Source of the DNA: Microcoleus sp. bin38.metabat.b11b12b14.051
Lineage (GTDB): Bacteria > Cyanobacteriota > Cyanobacteriia > Cyanobacteriales > Microcoleaceae
DNA: 64,000 nt
Direction of reading: 5' to 3'
Assembly (NCBI RefSeq): GCF_013299165.1
Contig: NZ_JAAFKD010000008.1
Location: forward strand, 1 to 64,000
Positions 28,411 to 37,477 of the stretch are shown here, one piece after another; position 1 is the first letter of the stretch; each line of letters begins with the position of its first letter. A program made the translations under genes and the position numbers. The notes below the pieces were generated by a model, which was given only the letters and a program-made list of their open reading frames with translations, had not been told where the DNA came from and ran no database searches.

Positions 28411-29736
28411 TCAAGCTGATCGTTCCAAAAGCAGGTACATAAAAGCTTCCAGGCTACTTAAGAGATGCCGCACTTCCTCAAAAGCCGTCTCGTGGCTCAC
28501 GGGATCTAGGGTGGCAGGATGCAGTGGCTTGAGCTTGAGCCACAGTTGGACTAGGGACATCATCGGCTGCGCTCCCTCCCACAAAGGTAGCAGGCAAGCT
28601 GCTACCATACTCTCGACGGCGATCGGAACTTGGGAAAGTGAAGGGATATAACGGCTGATCGTGAAAGATTGTTGCTTAGCGATGCACTTGAGCAGGTCTT
28701 CTTTTACCTGGGGAACCTTCAATTGAGGATGCAGGTGAACTCGCGCTACCTGCCAGTCTGATTGGGTCCATTGGGAAACGGGCAAAAAAGGCCGAGCTTT
28801 GTTAGGATGACCGCACCAAAAGTCAATCAGGCGATGGACAGGATGTAACAGCTCAAATAAATGGAGTCGCTCTTCCATAGAAATTTCTGGCAGGCTCATT
28901 TCTAGAAACATCGGTAAGTTATCTGGAGCTTTGAACAAATCCGTCAATTCCCACTGCCGCCAATTCACCATGCTGACAAACTCTAAATTAGCAGATATCA
29001 AGGCGGCAAAAACTTCAGTAATATCATACCCTTTATCCCCCTGCAATAAATAATTACTTAAAATCCACTCGTCTTCTTCTGCTTTTTGATCGCTCCAAGA
29101 TAGCACCTTAAGCATAACTCTATCTTTCAAGGATTTCATCGTTTCTCGAACTAATCCCATTTCTAGTTCGCCGGGATTATCATTCATTAAACCCATTAGC
29201 TTAAATATTTTCTGAGCGCAAAAGTAAGAGGTTCTCTGAATTGAACTGTGCAGATTTGAGCGAATAATACCATCAGGTTTTAACACGAATTTCATAGACT
29301 GCAATCCCACTCTTATATCGGGCAAGAGATAAAGCACTTCGTCACAATTAATGTAATCAAATTCTAAGCCTAAGCTAGGTAATTCTTCTAGTGATATGAC
29401 ATAAAAATTGGCATTGTCAAAACCATGATATTGAAGGCGTTGTTTGGCTAATTTTACAGACTCTTCTGACAAGTCAATGCCCACTATTCTGGCTCCAGGA
29501 TTGGCTTCTGCTAAAACCAATGATTTGTAACCTGTGCCGCAGCCTGCATCTAAAATGACTTTTCCTTCAGTGTCAATAACTTTTTGATTTCTTAAATAGT
29601 AAGCAGTTACAAGGTTATGAACATAAAGAATATCGTAGTTAGATTTAGGAGATTGTTCAAGTGGAATTCTAGGATAAGGAGCATTGTCAAATTGCTGGCG
29701 AATTTTTTCTACTATCTCAAATTCTTGGTTATCCAT
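28411..29736 (-). CDS. Class I SAM-dependent methyltransferase
   Basis: The protein (441 residues) has a typical class I methyltransferase domain in its first ~190 residues: VILDAGCGTGYKSLVLAEANPG (motif I, about 60), IVGIDLSEESVKLAKQRL (motif II) and FDYINCDEVLYLLPD (motif IV). Residues ~290-441 form a helical domain of unknown function (FWCGHPNKARPFLPVSQW, then QQSFTISRYIP) with hydrophobic C-terminal helices. The N terminus with FDNAPYPRIPL matches methyltransferases found fused or linked to TPR/SPINDLY proteins in cyanobacteria. The substrate is unknown. It lies upstream of the pilin gene on the same strand with a 107-base gap. Confidence 0.82.
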   Translation of the reverse strand: MDNQEFEIVEKIRQQFDNAPYPRIPLEQSPKSNYDILYVHNLVTAYYLRNQKVIDTEGKVILDAGCGTGYKSLVLAEANPGARIVGIDLSEESVKLAKQRLQYHGFDNANFYVISLEELPSLGLEFDYINCDEVLYLLPDIRVGLQSMKFVLKPDGIIRSNLHSSIQRTSYFCAQKIFKLMGLMNDNPGELEMGLVRETMKSLKDRVMLKVLSWSDQKAEEDEWILSNYLLQGDKGYDITEVFAALISANLEFVSMVNWRQWELTDLFKAPDNLPMFLEMSLPEISMEERLHLFELLHPVHRLIDFWCGHPNKARPFLPVSQWTQSDWQVARVHLHPQLKVPQVKEDLLKCIAKQQSFTISRYIPSLSQVPIAVESMVAACLLPLWEGAQPMMSLVQLWLKLKPLHPATLDPVSHETAFEEVRHLLSSLEAFMYLLLERSA

Positions 29737-29970
29737 TCTTCTACATTGCCTCTGATACTAAGAAATTGCGCGGTGACATACCTTAATTGTAGGATGAGAA
29801 GGTATCTGATTTAGGCGGTGCTGAAAACAAGCAATCTTATGTACCCATGCTGGCGATCGCGCTTTTGGCCAAACCCCACACTCAACTAGACCACAGCATT
29901 GCCATAATAGTTAAGGTCAAAGTTTCCAACGCCCGCCCAAAACCAGATTATACAACCAACCACCACATCC

Positions 29971-30162
29971 ATGAACACCAACATCAGCCCCATCCTCAAA
30001 GTATTCTCCTTCTCCGCCGCCCTTACCCTTGCCATCAAATACGTAGGGCCCAGCTTATCCATAGCCTCAAGCGACTTCAACGCCATCATCGCCGTGTTTA
30101 CCCCCAGCATCATCCTAGCTGCGATCCTTGGGTGGCGGGCATGGCAACAGCAGCCCAGGTAG
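29971..30162 (+). CDS. Small two-helix membrane protein
   Basis: This 63-residue open frame has two hydrophobic helices (about 8-30 and 36-55), ending WRAWQQQPR. The pattern ILKVFSFSAALTLAIKY followed by AVFTPSIILAAILGWR resembles a small conserved cyanobacterial membrane protein, and codon use looks coding. No ribosome binding site is evident. The antiparallel 122-codon frame (29886-30254) is the weaker alternative. The 230-base spacer before it shows nothing else. Confidence 0.55.
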   Translation: MNTNISPILKVFSFSAALTLAIKYVGPSLSIASSDFNAIIAVFTPSIILAAILGWRAWQQQPR

Positions 30163-30228
30163 GAGTTGAGGAGCCGCACAAAACAGCATAATCCCCAGAA
30201 TACCCAATAATACAGGACAGACGATCGC

Positions 30229-32352
30229 ATGGATTTAACCACGTTCAATCTCAAACCCTTAAACTTGCTGATTTTTCCCGATTGGAGCCAAGCAGAAGAA
30301 TTGCTCTATTTAGAGTTAGCAGCGATTATTAAAAGTATTGTCACTCATCGCGATCGGCATAATCTAGCTCTTTTAATAGATAGCACCGAAATCTCAGAAG
30401 ACTCTGAGTTAGACGCTCATTTAATTTTGTCCGGGATTCTGATGAATCTCTGCATGGAAGAAGATTTAGAGCCTAGTGACGAACCGGAAATTATTTTATT
30501 AGAAAACCTCAGTCAAAGCCAGTGGCAAAATCTTGTACCACAGATTCAATATCGAATTAGGTTGACTGCGGAAAATCAAACAGCACTAGCCGAATCCGGG
30601 GCTGACAAAATTCCTGTATTGGAACAGGCGCAACTTAGCGAATTAATCCTGGAATCCCAAACAGCAAGGGCGATCGACTTTGCCAACACACTCTACATTC
30701 AAGGTAGATATGAAGCAGCGATCGAGCTCTATCAAAAGCTTTTAGCATCTCAGATAGGAGATATAGAACTGTATTTTAACTTCAGCCAGTGTTGGCGAAA
30801 CGTTAACAATATAGAAGAAGCGATCGCTACCCTTGAATGCGGAATTCGCTATCACCGGACAGCAGGACAACTGCATTTTGAACTTATTAAAATTTGCCAG
30901 CAAAACGGACGCACACAACAAGCTATCTCAAAGGCAGAAATCGCCGCTGACATTCTCCCGAATGAATACGTTTTTAAACTTTTGAAACACTTAACATTAC
31001 CGATAATTTACGAGGATACAGAAGAAATTAAGCTTTACCGTCACCGATTTGTAAGAGAATTAGAAAACTTAATTGAGCAAACATCTCTCACTACTCCAGA
31101 AGACAAAACAAATGCTTGCTGTGGCCTGAGGAGTTTTACTAACTTTTACCTAGCATATCAAGCCCACAATGTTGTGGAATCGCAATCAAAATATGCGAAT
31201 TTAGTTCATCAAATTATGGTTGCAAACTATCCCCAGTGGGTGCAATCGCAACCCATGCCTCCACTCCCGGAAAATGGCAAAATTAGAGTCGGTTATGTTT
31301 CTAGTTACCTGCATTCTTACAGCGGAACTTTATGGTTGACAGGCTGGTTGCGTTATGCTGACACAAAACAATTAGAAATTTACTGTTATTATACTGGCAA
31401 TGAACCCGATCCAATTACAGAACAATTTCGCGAATACAGCCATGTATTTCGGCACATTCCTCACAACTTAGAAGCCGTATGCCAACAAATCATTGATGAC
31501 AAATTGCACATTTTGGTATTCCCGGAAATTGGGATGGATGCACCAACGATCCAAATCGCAGCTTTGCGCCTCGCCCCAGTGCAATGTTCGGCGTGGGGAC
31601 ATCCTGTAACCTCTGGTTTGCCTACTATTGACTATTTTATTTCCAGCGAATTGATGGAACCGGAAAATGCACAACTGCATTATTCAGAAAAGTTAATTAA
31701 GTTGCCTAATATTGGCGTTTCCTACCCGAAGCCAACCGTGGGAAAATTAAATAATAGTCGCTTAGATTTTGACCTCCGAGAAGATGCAGTCATTTATTTG
31801 TGCTGCCAAGCTCCTTTCAAATACTTACCGCAATATGATTTTATATTAGCACAAATTGCCCGTCGCGTTCCGCAAGCTCAGTTTATTTTCCCGCGCGGCG
31901 AACTGTTGCGAAAACGGCTCAAGCGGGCTTTTGCTGCTGTCAAGCTCGACAGCGAAGATTACTGTTTGTTTCGAGCCATTGCAACTCGACAAGAGTATAT
32001 AGCAATGAACTTTCTTGCCGATGTTTTCTTGGATACTTTCACTTGGTCGGGGGGAAATACGTCGTTGGAGGCGATCGCCTGTAATTTACCTATAGTAACC
32101 TGTCCGGGAGAATTTATGCGGGGGCTTCACGCTTATAGCTTTCTAAAAATGCTGGGAGTGACAGATACAATTGCCCAAAATGAACAGGAATACATTGACA
32201 TTGCTGTCAAGTTGGGTTTAGATTTAGAGTGGCGGCGAGATGTTGCACAACGCATGAGTCAGCGACACGATTATCTGTTTGACGATCGAGTTTGTGTGAC
32301 AGCTTTAGAGGGTTTTTATCAACAAATTGTTCGAGAAAGACTTGAAAGTTAA
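30229..32352 (+). CDS. TPR/SPINDLY-like O-linked glycosyltransferase with FPDWSQ module
   Basis: The product has 707 residues. Residues ~1-125 are the FPDWSQ module shared with the C terminus of the 22020 protein. Residues ~150-240 are tetratricopeptide-like (YIQGRYEAAIELYQKLLASQ; NNIEEAIATLECGIRYHRTA). From ~345 there is a GT41/SPINDLY-like catalytic part: IRVGYVSSYLHSYSGTLWLT, PVQCSAWGHPVTSGLPTIDY, DVFLDTFTWSGGNTSLEAIA and GEFMRGLHAYSFLKMLGV. It would transfer sugar to protein hydroxyls in the cytosol. The C-terminal ~75 residues are duplicated just downstream as a gene relic. It starts at the ATG at 30229, 66 bases after the small membrane protein. Confidence 0.85.
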   Translation: MDLTTFNLKPLNLLIFPDWSQAEELLYLELAAIIKSIVTHRDRHNLALLIDSTEISEDSELDAHLILSGILMNLCMEEDLEPSDEPEIILLENLSQSQWQNLVPQIQYRIRLTAENQTALAESGADKIPVLEQAQLSELILESQTARAIDFANTLYIQGRYEAAIELYQKLLASQIGDIELYFNFSQCWRNVNNIEEAIATLECGIRYHRTAGQLHFELIKICQQNGRTQQAISKAEIAADILPNEYVFKLLKHLTLPIIYEDTEEIKLYRHRFVRELENLIEQTSLTTPEDKTNACCGLRSFTNFYLAYQAHNVVESQSKYANLVHQIMVANYPQWVQSQPMPPLPENGKIRVGYVSSYLHSYSGTLWLTGWLRYADTKQLEIYCYYTGNEPDPITEQFREYSHVFRHIPHNLEAVCQQIIDDKLHILVFPEIGMDAPTIQIAALRLAPVQCSAWGHPVTSGLPTIDYFISSELMEPENAQLHYSEKLIKLPNIGVSYPKPTVGKLNNSRLDFDLREDAVIYLCCQAPFKYLPQYDFILAQIARRVPQAQFIFPRGELLRKRLKRAFAAVKLDSEDYCLFRAIATRQEYIAMNFLADVFLDTFTWSGGNTSLEAIACNLPIVTCPGEFMRGLHAYSFLKMLGVTDTIAQNEQEYIDIAVKLGLDLEWRRDVAQRMSQRHDYLFDDRVCVTALEGFYQQIVRERLES

Positions 32353-32429
32353 AGCAATTTTAATAAATGTTTTTGAGAATGTTGGGCGGAGTGAAACGGA
32401 GGGTTGTTTCCTGGGCATCGAAAATAACA

Positions 32430-32485
32430 GGTGCGTCGCTATGAGATTGTCGCTCTTTTTTGAGGATGGTCGATAGCGACGCACC
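32430..32485. repeat. Inverted repeat GGTGCGTCGCTAT
   Basis: Perfect 13-base arms (32430-32442 and 32473-32485) around a 30-base loop, followed by CCTACG. It belongs to the dispersed GTGCGTC/GACGCACCCTAC family also seen near 5.5 and 63.7 kb. Confidence 0.65.
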
Positions 32486-32494
32486 CTACGGCTA

Positions 32495-32894
32495 CTTCAT
32501 GCTTATAGCTCAATACGGTTTACTTAAGAGAGATCCCCCCTAACCCCCCTTAAGAAAGGGGGGGACAAGAATGCTCTCAAAGTCCCCCTTCTTAAGGGGG
32601 ATTTAGGGGGATCTCCGGGGCATAAATAGTCTTAAGTAAACCGTATTGGCTTATAGCTTTCTAAAGATGCTGGGAGTGAGAGACACCATTGCTCAAAATG
32701 AAAAGGAATACATTGACATTGCTGTCAAGTTGGGTTTAGATTCAGAGTGGCGGCGAGGTATTGCACAACGTATGAGTCAGCGACATGATCGTTTGTTTGA
32801 CGATAAAATTTGTGTGACAGCTTTAGAGAGTTTTTATCAACAAATTGTTCGAGAAAGACTTGAACGAGACTTATGCAATGATCGCATTAAATAA
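32495..32894 (+). pseudogene. Duplicated 3' fragment of the SPINDLY-like gene, interrupted by a MITE
   Basis: Without the MITE, the sequence from CTTCATGCTTATAGCT (32495) onward copies the last ~75 codons of the gene ending at 32352: AYSFLKMLGVRDTIAQNEKE against AYSFLKMLGVTDTIAQNEQE, with the match continuing to QQIVRERLE. The copy then runs on to DLCNDRIK and stops at 32894. There is no start codon or catalytic domain, so it is a relic of a tandem duplication. The MITE sits inside it. Confidence 0.85.
32511..32648. mobile_element. 138-bp MITE with 19-bp terminal inverted repeats and 10-bp TSD
   Basis: The ends are perfect 19-base inverted repeats: CAATACGGTTTACTTAAGA (32511-32529) and its complement (32630-32648). 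The 10-base duplication GCTTATAGCT flanks it (32501-32510; 32649-32658). The uninterrupted parent gene at 32131 has a single GCTTATAGCT at the same place, an empty-site control inside the same window. The interior is a long CCCCCTAA/CTTAAGGGGG palindrome. It is non-coding. Confidence 0.95.
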
Positions 32895-32932
32895 AGGTAC
32901 GTTGTTGCGCTTCAGCGCTCTTGTATATACAA

Positions 32933-33108
32933 CCCACATTCCGCACTTCAAGATGTAATATGTAATTATTATATTTATTGAGTAGCTTAGCGAACACTAA
33001 AACAAAAAACAACCAAGTGTTTATACGCAAACGAGACAAATAAAACGTCAAAAAACTCAGAATTTTCGTATTAATTGGCATACTACAAATTGACGTGCGG
33101 AATGTGGG
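32933..33108. mobile_element. Possible 176-bp MITE or transposon remnant
   Basis: Inverted ends CCCACATTCCGCACTTCAA (32933-32951) and TTGACGTGCGGAATGTGGG (33090-33108) pair at 18 of 19 bases. The AT-rich interior has no open frame. I see no target duplication, so its ends or age are uncertain. Confidence 0.6.
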
Positions 33109-33171
33109 ATCTAAAGGCAAATAAATTCCCAGCCCAGCACAACCATCACAACCAAACTTGAGGCCATCATC

Positions 33172-33789
33172 ATGATTCAAGCCCTGCCAGAATTTGTAAC
33201 ATTCGATGAATTCATTGACTGGTATCCTGAAAACTCAGAACACCACTACGAATTCCACAATGGAGAGATTGTTGAAATGCCAAAAGCAACAGGCCAACAT
33301 TCTAAACTGACAGGTTTTCTCTTAGCAGATATCAATTTTGAAATCAGACGGCTACAATTGCCGTACTTCATCCCCAAAGAATCTGTCATCAAACCCATCA
33401 GCGAGGAATCTGGATACGAGCCTGATATTATTGTACTCAACGAACAAACCATTGTAAACGAGCCTCGATGGGAGAAATCATCAATTATTACAATGGGTTC
33501 ATCAGTCCCGCTAATCGTAGAAGTCACTAGCACAAACTGGGCGGATGATTATTCCCTAAAACTAGAGGCTTACGAGTCAATGGGTATCCAAGAATATTGG
33601 ATTGTAGACTATTTAGGATTGGGTGGTAGACGGTTTATCGGTAATCCTAAGCAACCAACTTTTTCGGTTTACCAACTCATTGATGGGGAATATCAAGTTA
33701 AACAGTTTCGAGGGGCTGAGGTGATTGAGTCCCCAACTTTCCCAGAATTGAACCTGACAGCGCAGCAGGTGTTCGCCAAAGGGAATTGA
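33172..33789 (+). CDS. Uma2-family (DUF820) restriction-endonuclease-fold protein
   Basis: Uma2 proteins are PD-(D/E)XK-fold putative nucleases that expand widely in cyanobacterial genomes; their role is unknown. The 205-residue product has the family layout: FVTFDEFIDWYPENSEHHYEFHNGEIVEMPK, in which the Glu of YEFHNGE is the first active-site residue, then GYEPDIIVLNE (the Asp), then PLIVEVTSTNWADDYSLKL (the E-V-T/S pair). All expected acids are present. It is about 75% similar by eye to the gene at 35486 on the opposite strand. It is not obviously in an operon. Confidence 0.9.
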   Translation: MIQALPEFVTFDEFIDWYPENSEHHYEFHNGEIVEMPKATGQHSKLTGFLLADINFEIRRLQLPYFIPKESVIKPISEESGYEPDIIVLNEQTIVNEPRWEKSSIITMGSSVPLIVEVTSTNWADDYSLKLEAYESMGIQEYWIVDYLGLGGRRFIGNPKQPTFSVYQLIDGEYQVKQFRGAEVIESPTFPELNLTAQQVFAKGN

Positions 33790-33912
33790 GGAGGCTCCGT
33801 CCTAGGGGTATATTATAAAAAGGCGATCGCATCTAAGCTATCTTGTAGAGACGCGATTTCAAAAGCGTGTCAAGCAACGTCGGCAATTCCCCGTTATAAG
33901 ATCGAAAATCTA

Positions 33913-35088
33913 ATGAAGCTAGGACAGTGGATGGGCTTATTAGCCCTCATCGCATCTTGTTACATCCTCTGGCAAATCAGGCAGGCTCTACTGCTGCTGT
34001 TTGCCGCCATCGTCTTAGCCACAGCCTTAAACAAACTAGCACGGTACTTACAAAAAAAATTCCGACTCAAAAGGTCGATCGCCGTACTTTGCTCAATTAC
34101 CTTCTTATTCCTCGTCTTCGTAGGCTTATTCCTGATCATTGTACCGCCCTTCGCCCTGCAATTCCAACAACTTACCCAAAGAGCTCCTCAAGGAATAGCA
34201 AGATTAAATGATTGGGTAGATGAAATCGAAACTCGCTTCTCGGGACAAATTGGACAACGGTTGCCGAATCTCGATATTAACGATATTATGCGACAACTGC
34301 AACCATTGTCCAACCAACTTGTGGGCGGTGCAGGAGCATTTGTTGGCAACACATTAGGTGTGATCCTCAGCTTTTTGCTAGTCTTAGTTTTGACCTTGAT
34401 GACCTTAGCAGATCCCCTCTCTTACCGCAAAGCATTTATACAACTATTTCCCTCGTTTTATCGGCGGCGGGTCGAGGGTATTTTAGATGAATGCGAAATT
34501 GCTCTAGGTCGATGGGTTATTGGTGCGTTAATTAGCATGAGTGTGATTGCTTTTTTGAGCTTAATTGGTTTGTCGGTTTTGCAAGTTCCTCTGCCACTAG
34601 CTCACGCTGTAGTAGCAGGTTTTTTGAACTTAATTCCGAATATTGGCCCCACTATCAGTGTCATCCCGCCAATGACGATCGCACTTTTAGACTCTCCCTT
34701 AAAATCCGGTTTAGTCCTGATTCTTTACTTTCTAATTCAACAGTTTGAAAGCAATATCCTCACTCCCTACGTCATGGCACAGCAAGTATCGTTGCTGCCA
34801 GCGGTAACATTGATAGCTCAAGTATTCTTTGCCACCTTTTTTGGATTTTTAGGCTTGTTGCTAGCCCTTCCCCTCACAGTTGTCGCTCAAGTTTGGATTA
34901 GGGAAGCGCTAATTAAAGACATTCTCAACCAGTGGGATACCAATCCTCAAAGGTTGGCGGCAATTGATTCTGCTATCCACGAAGAATATGAGTCTATAGG
35001 AGTGACCGAAAACCGGCAAGAAAAGTTACCACAACACAAGCCTGACATCTCAGATGATTCAGAAAATGATGCTCCAGAAAATCAATAA
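33913..35088 (+). CDS. AI-2E/PerM-family (UPF0118) transporter
   Basis: This 391-residue protein is of the AI-2E family: about eight hydrophobic helices in the family order, a pair at the N terminus (about 5-35), one near 55-85, a soluble helical segment (about 95-140), then helices from 145 to 340. Key motifs are PNIGPTISVIPPM near 245 and QQFESNILTPYVMA near 280. Family members export autoinducer-2-like molecules or act as permease/Na+(H+) antiporters; substrates are uncertain. The Asp/Glu-rich C-terminal tail (about 365-391) is encoded by DNA duplicated downstream. Confidence 0.88.
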   Translation: MKLGQWMGLLALIASCYILWQIRQALLLLFAAIVLATALNKLARYLQKKFRLKRSIAVLCSITFLFLVFVGLFLIIVPPFALQFQQLTQRAPQGIARLNDWVDEIETRFSGQIGQRLPNLDINDIMRQLQPLSNQLVGGAGAFVGNTLGVILSFLLVLVLTLMTLADPLSYRKAFIQLFPSFYRRRVEGILDECEIALGRWVIGALISMSVIAFLSLIGLSVLQVPLPLAHAVVAGFLNLIPNIGPTISVIPPMTIALLDSPLKSGLVLILYFLIQQFESNILTPYVMAQQVSLLPAVTLIAQVFFATFFGFLGLLLALPLTVVAQVWIREALIKDILNQWDTNPQRLAAIDSAIHEEYESIGVTENRQEKLPQHKPDISDDSENDAPENQ

Positions 35089-35373
35089 TTGAGTTTCATG
35101 ATAATATAAAGTCTGGCTTAAATACCGTTTATTTCTCCGTCCGCGCAGGCGGACTTTGTTTGTATAGTCGCGATTTAAATCGCCGAATCTTATCCCAAAA
35201 AGTTACCCGAACACAAGCCTGACATCTCTGATGATTCAGAAAATGACGCTCCATAAAATCAATAATTGAGTTTCATGATAATACAAAGTCTGGCTTAAAT
35301 ACCGTTTATTTCTCCGTCCGCGCAGGCGGACTTTGTTTGTATAGTCGCGATTTAAATCGCCGAATCTTATCCC
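35021..35373. repeat. 177-bp tandem duplication including the AI-2E gene 3' end and its terminator
   Basis: Unit one is about 35021-35197, unit two about 35198-35373, offset 177 bases, with only a handful of differences. Each has the last ~20 codons of the transporter (the copy ends early at TAA), a TTTCATGATAATA segment, and a GTCCGC-GCAG-GCGGAC hairpin followed by TTTGTTT (35139-35160 and 35316-35337), a terminator in both copies. Confidence 0.9.
35139..35160 (+). terminator. Rho-independent terminator of the AI-2E gene (duplicated at 35316)
   Basis: A six-pair GTCCGC/GCGGAC stem with a GCAG loop, followed by TTTGTTTG. A second copy lies 177 bases downstream. Confidence 0.65.
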
Positions 35374-35485
35374 AATTTGAAAAAGTCTTGCTACAATTAT
35401 TAAGGTTATACAAATTGTCTTTTGTTTCCATAACCCCCGACCGGATACGGCAATGCTGTTTACCTACTTCAATGTTCGTCGCATT

Positions 35486-36112
35486 TTAAACCGCATCTTG
35501 TCCAGCGCTAAAAATCTGCTGCACCGTCAAATTCAACTCTGGAAATGTGGGCGACACAATTCGATCGCTTCCCCGAAATTGACTGACTTGATACTCGCCA
35601 TCAACCAAATGGTGAACGAAAAAAGTAGGTTGTTTAGGATTGCCAATATAGCGTCTGCCACCAAGTCCCAAATAGTCTGCAATCCAATATTCAGAAATGC
35701 CTAAAGCTTCATAATCAACCAATTTGTGAGCGTAATCATCTTGCCAATTGGTACTGACAACCTCGACAATTAGCCGGACAGAACTACCCATTGTAATGAT
35801 AGATTCTTTTTTCCATCTCGGTTCGCTGTTCGTCGCTTGTCTGTCCAAAACGATCGCATCCGGTTCGTAACCAGAGCGCTCGTTATCAGCTTTGACAACG
35901 CATTCTTTGGGTACGAAGTAGGGCAACCCCAGCCTCTCGATTTCTATTCCTAGCTTGAGGCAGAGGAAGCCAGCTACTTCTGAATGTTCTCCGGTGGCTT
36001 TAGGCATCTCAACAATAGCTCCATTGTGCAGTTCGTAATGCTTTTGGGAATTTTCAGGATACCAGTCAATAAATTCATCGAACGTGACTGGTTTTAATAT
36101 CGCTTGAGTCAT
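35486..36112 (-). CDS. Uma2-family (DUF820) restriction-endonuclease-fold protein
   Basis: The 208-residue protein is a paralogue of the 33172 gene. It has the same core: FDEFIDWYPENSQKHYELHN, GYEPDAIVLD, VRLIVEVVSTNWQDDYAHKL and YWIADYLGLGGRRYIGNPKQ. The catalytic acids appear intact. It is oriented opposite to its relative, with the AI-2E gene between. It starts at the ATG at 36112 with GGAG about 9 bases upstream. Confidence 0.9.
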   Translation of the reverse strand: MTQAILKPVTFDEFIDWYPENSQKHYELHNGAIVEMPKATGEHSEVAGFLCLKLGIEIERLGLPYFVPKECVVKADNERSGYEPDAIVLDRQATNSEPRWKKESIITMGSSVRLIVEVVSTNWQDDYAHKLVDYEALGISEYWIADYLGLGGRRYIGNPKQPTFFVHHLVDGEYQVSQFRGSDRIVSPTFPELNLTVQQIFSAGQDAV

Positions 36113-36258
36113 GCCGATCGCTCCTTATGTTATTTATAAGATAATCCCGATCTCTGTTATAACATTTGGCTGTGTTCTCAAACCAAGTCCGATCGCCAAA
36201 ACTGCATATGTGCGATCGACATTCCATCAATCTAAAATCTAATATCTAAAATAGTCTT

Positions 36259-37434
36259 ATGAGATCGATCGACGAAATCAACGATAAAATCAGCCAAGGT
36301 AAAGCCACAGTCTGGACAATCGAAGAACTCAAAACTAGAGTCCGAGAAACCAGCATTACCGAAGCCGCCAAACAAGTAGATGTGATTACCGCAGGCACTT
36401 TCGAGCCGATGGAATCCTCCGGCGCCATCATCAACCTCGGCCATACCGACCCCCCGATTAAAATCCGCCAGTGCTGGCTAGACGGCGTTTTAGCCTATTC
36501 CGGCTTTGGCGCGGTAGACCTGTACCTGGGAGCCACCCAAGTAGCCGAAGACGGCGAAGAATCGCGGGAACGGGGTGGCGGACACGTCATCGAAGACTTA
36601 ATTGCCGGCAAACCCGTGCAGTTGCGAGCTTTGGGGCAAGTCACAGACTGCTACCCGCGCGCCTCCTTTGAAACCACGATTACCCGCGATACGATTAACC
36701 AGTTTTATCTATTCAATCCCCGGAACGTCTATCAAAACTTTATTGTAGGAGTCAACGGGGGCGATCGCCCGCTGTTCACCTACCTCGGCCCCCTGCAACC
36801 AAACCTCGGCAACGCCGTCTATTCGAGCCTTGGAGCCATGTCTCCCCTGCTAAACGACCCCCACCTCGAACTCATCGGCATCGGCACTCGCATCTTCCTA
36901 GGAGGCGCTCAGGGCTACATCACCTGGGAAGGAACCCAGCACTTCCCGCTGCAAAAACGGCAGCCCAACGGCACTCCCATCGGGCCGGCTGCCACCCTGG
37001 CACTCATCGGCGACGCCAAACAGATGAACTCTAAATGGGTGCGCGGCTGCTACTTCAAAAATTACGGCCCATCCTTGATGCTGGGAGTCGGCATCCCCTT
37101 TCCCGTCTTAAACGAAACAGTCGTCGCCAACTGTGCAGTATCAGACAAAAAAATAGTCGCGCCGGTGGTAGATTTCTCTATCCCCCGGCGCGTTCGTCCC
37201 ACCTTCGGTTTAGTCAGTTACGCTCAATTAAAGACAGGTCGCATTCTCATTGAAGGTAAACCGGTGCGGACAGCCCCCTTGGCGAGTATGTTTCTCTCGC
37301 GGCAAGTAGCAGTGGAATTGAAGCAGCAAATTGAAGCGAATCAATTTACCCTCACGGCCCCAGTTGCTCCCCTACCCACCGACAGAGTATTTCTCCCACA
37401 AGATTTGTGGGGCGCCCAAGTCAGGCTGGAATAA
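36259..37434 (+). CDS. DUF39 protein, probable L-aspartate semialdehyde sulfurtransferase
   Basis: DUF39 proteins such as MA1821 convert aspartate semialdehyde and sulfide to homocysteine. The product has 391 residues and matches the family over its length: KISQGKATVWTIEELK near the start, VDVITAGTFEPMESSGAIIN (about 40), RERGGGHVIEDLIAGKPVQL (about 103), GIGTRIFLGGAQGYITWEG, and GVGIPFPVLNETVVANCAVS with a conserved Cys. In methanogens the gene travels with a NIL/ferredoxin protein; no such partner is adjacent here. Homocysteine synthesis in cyanobacteria by this route is inference from the family. Confidence 0.88.
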   Translation: MRSIDEINDKISQGKATVWTIEELKTRVRETSITEAAKQVDVITAGTFEPMESSGAIINLGHTDPPIKIRQCWLDGVLAYSGFGAVDLYLGATQVAEDGEESRERGGGHVIEDLIAGKPVQLRALGQVTDCYPRASFETTITRDTINQFYLFNPRNVYQNFIVGVNGGDRPLFTYLGPLQPNLGNAVYSSLGAMSPLLNDPHLELIGIGTRIFLGGAQGYITWEGTQHFPLQKRQPNGTPIGPAATLALIGDAKQMNSKWVRGCYFKNYGPSLMLGVGIPFPVLNETVVANCAVSDKKIVAPVVDFSIPRRVRPTFGLVSYAQLKTGRILIEGKPVRTAPLASMFLSRQVAVELKQQIEANQFTLTAPVAPLPTDRVFLPQDLWGAQVRLE

Positions 37435-37477
37435 ACAATTTCCGATTTTAGATTGTAGATTGTAGATGATTTTTGGA

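Noticed and set aside
29886-30254. 122-codon minus-strand frame
   Set aside because: Mirror of the small membrane-protein gene, with weaker composition and no family resemblance.
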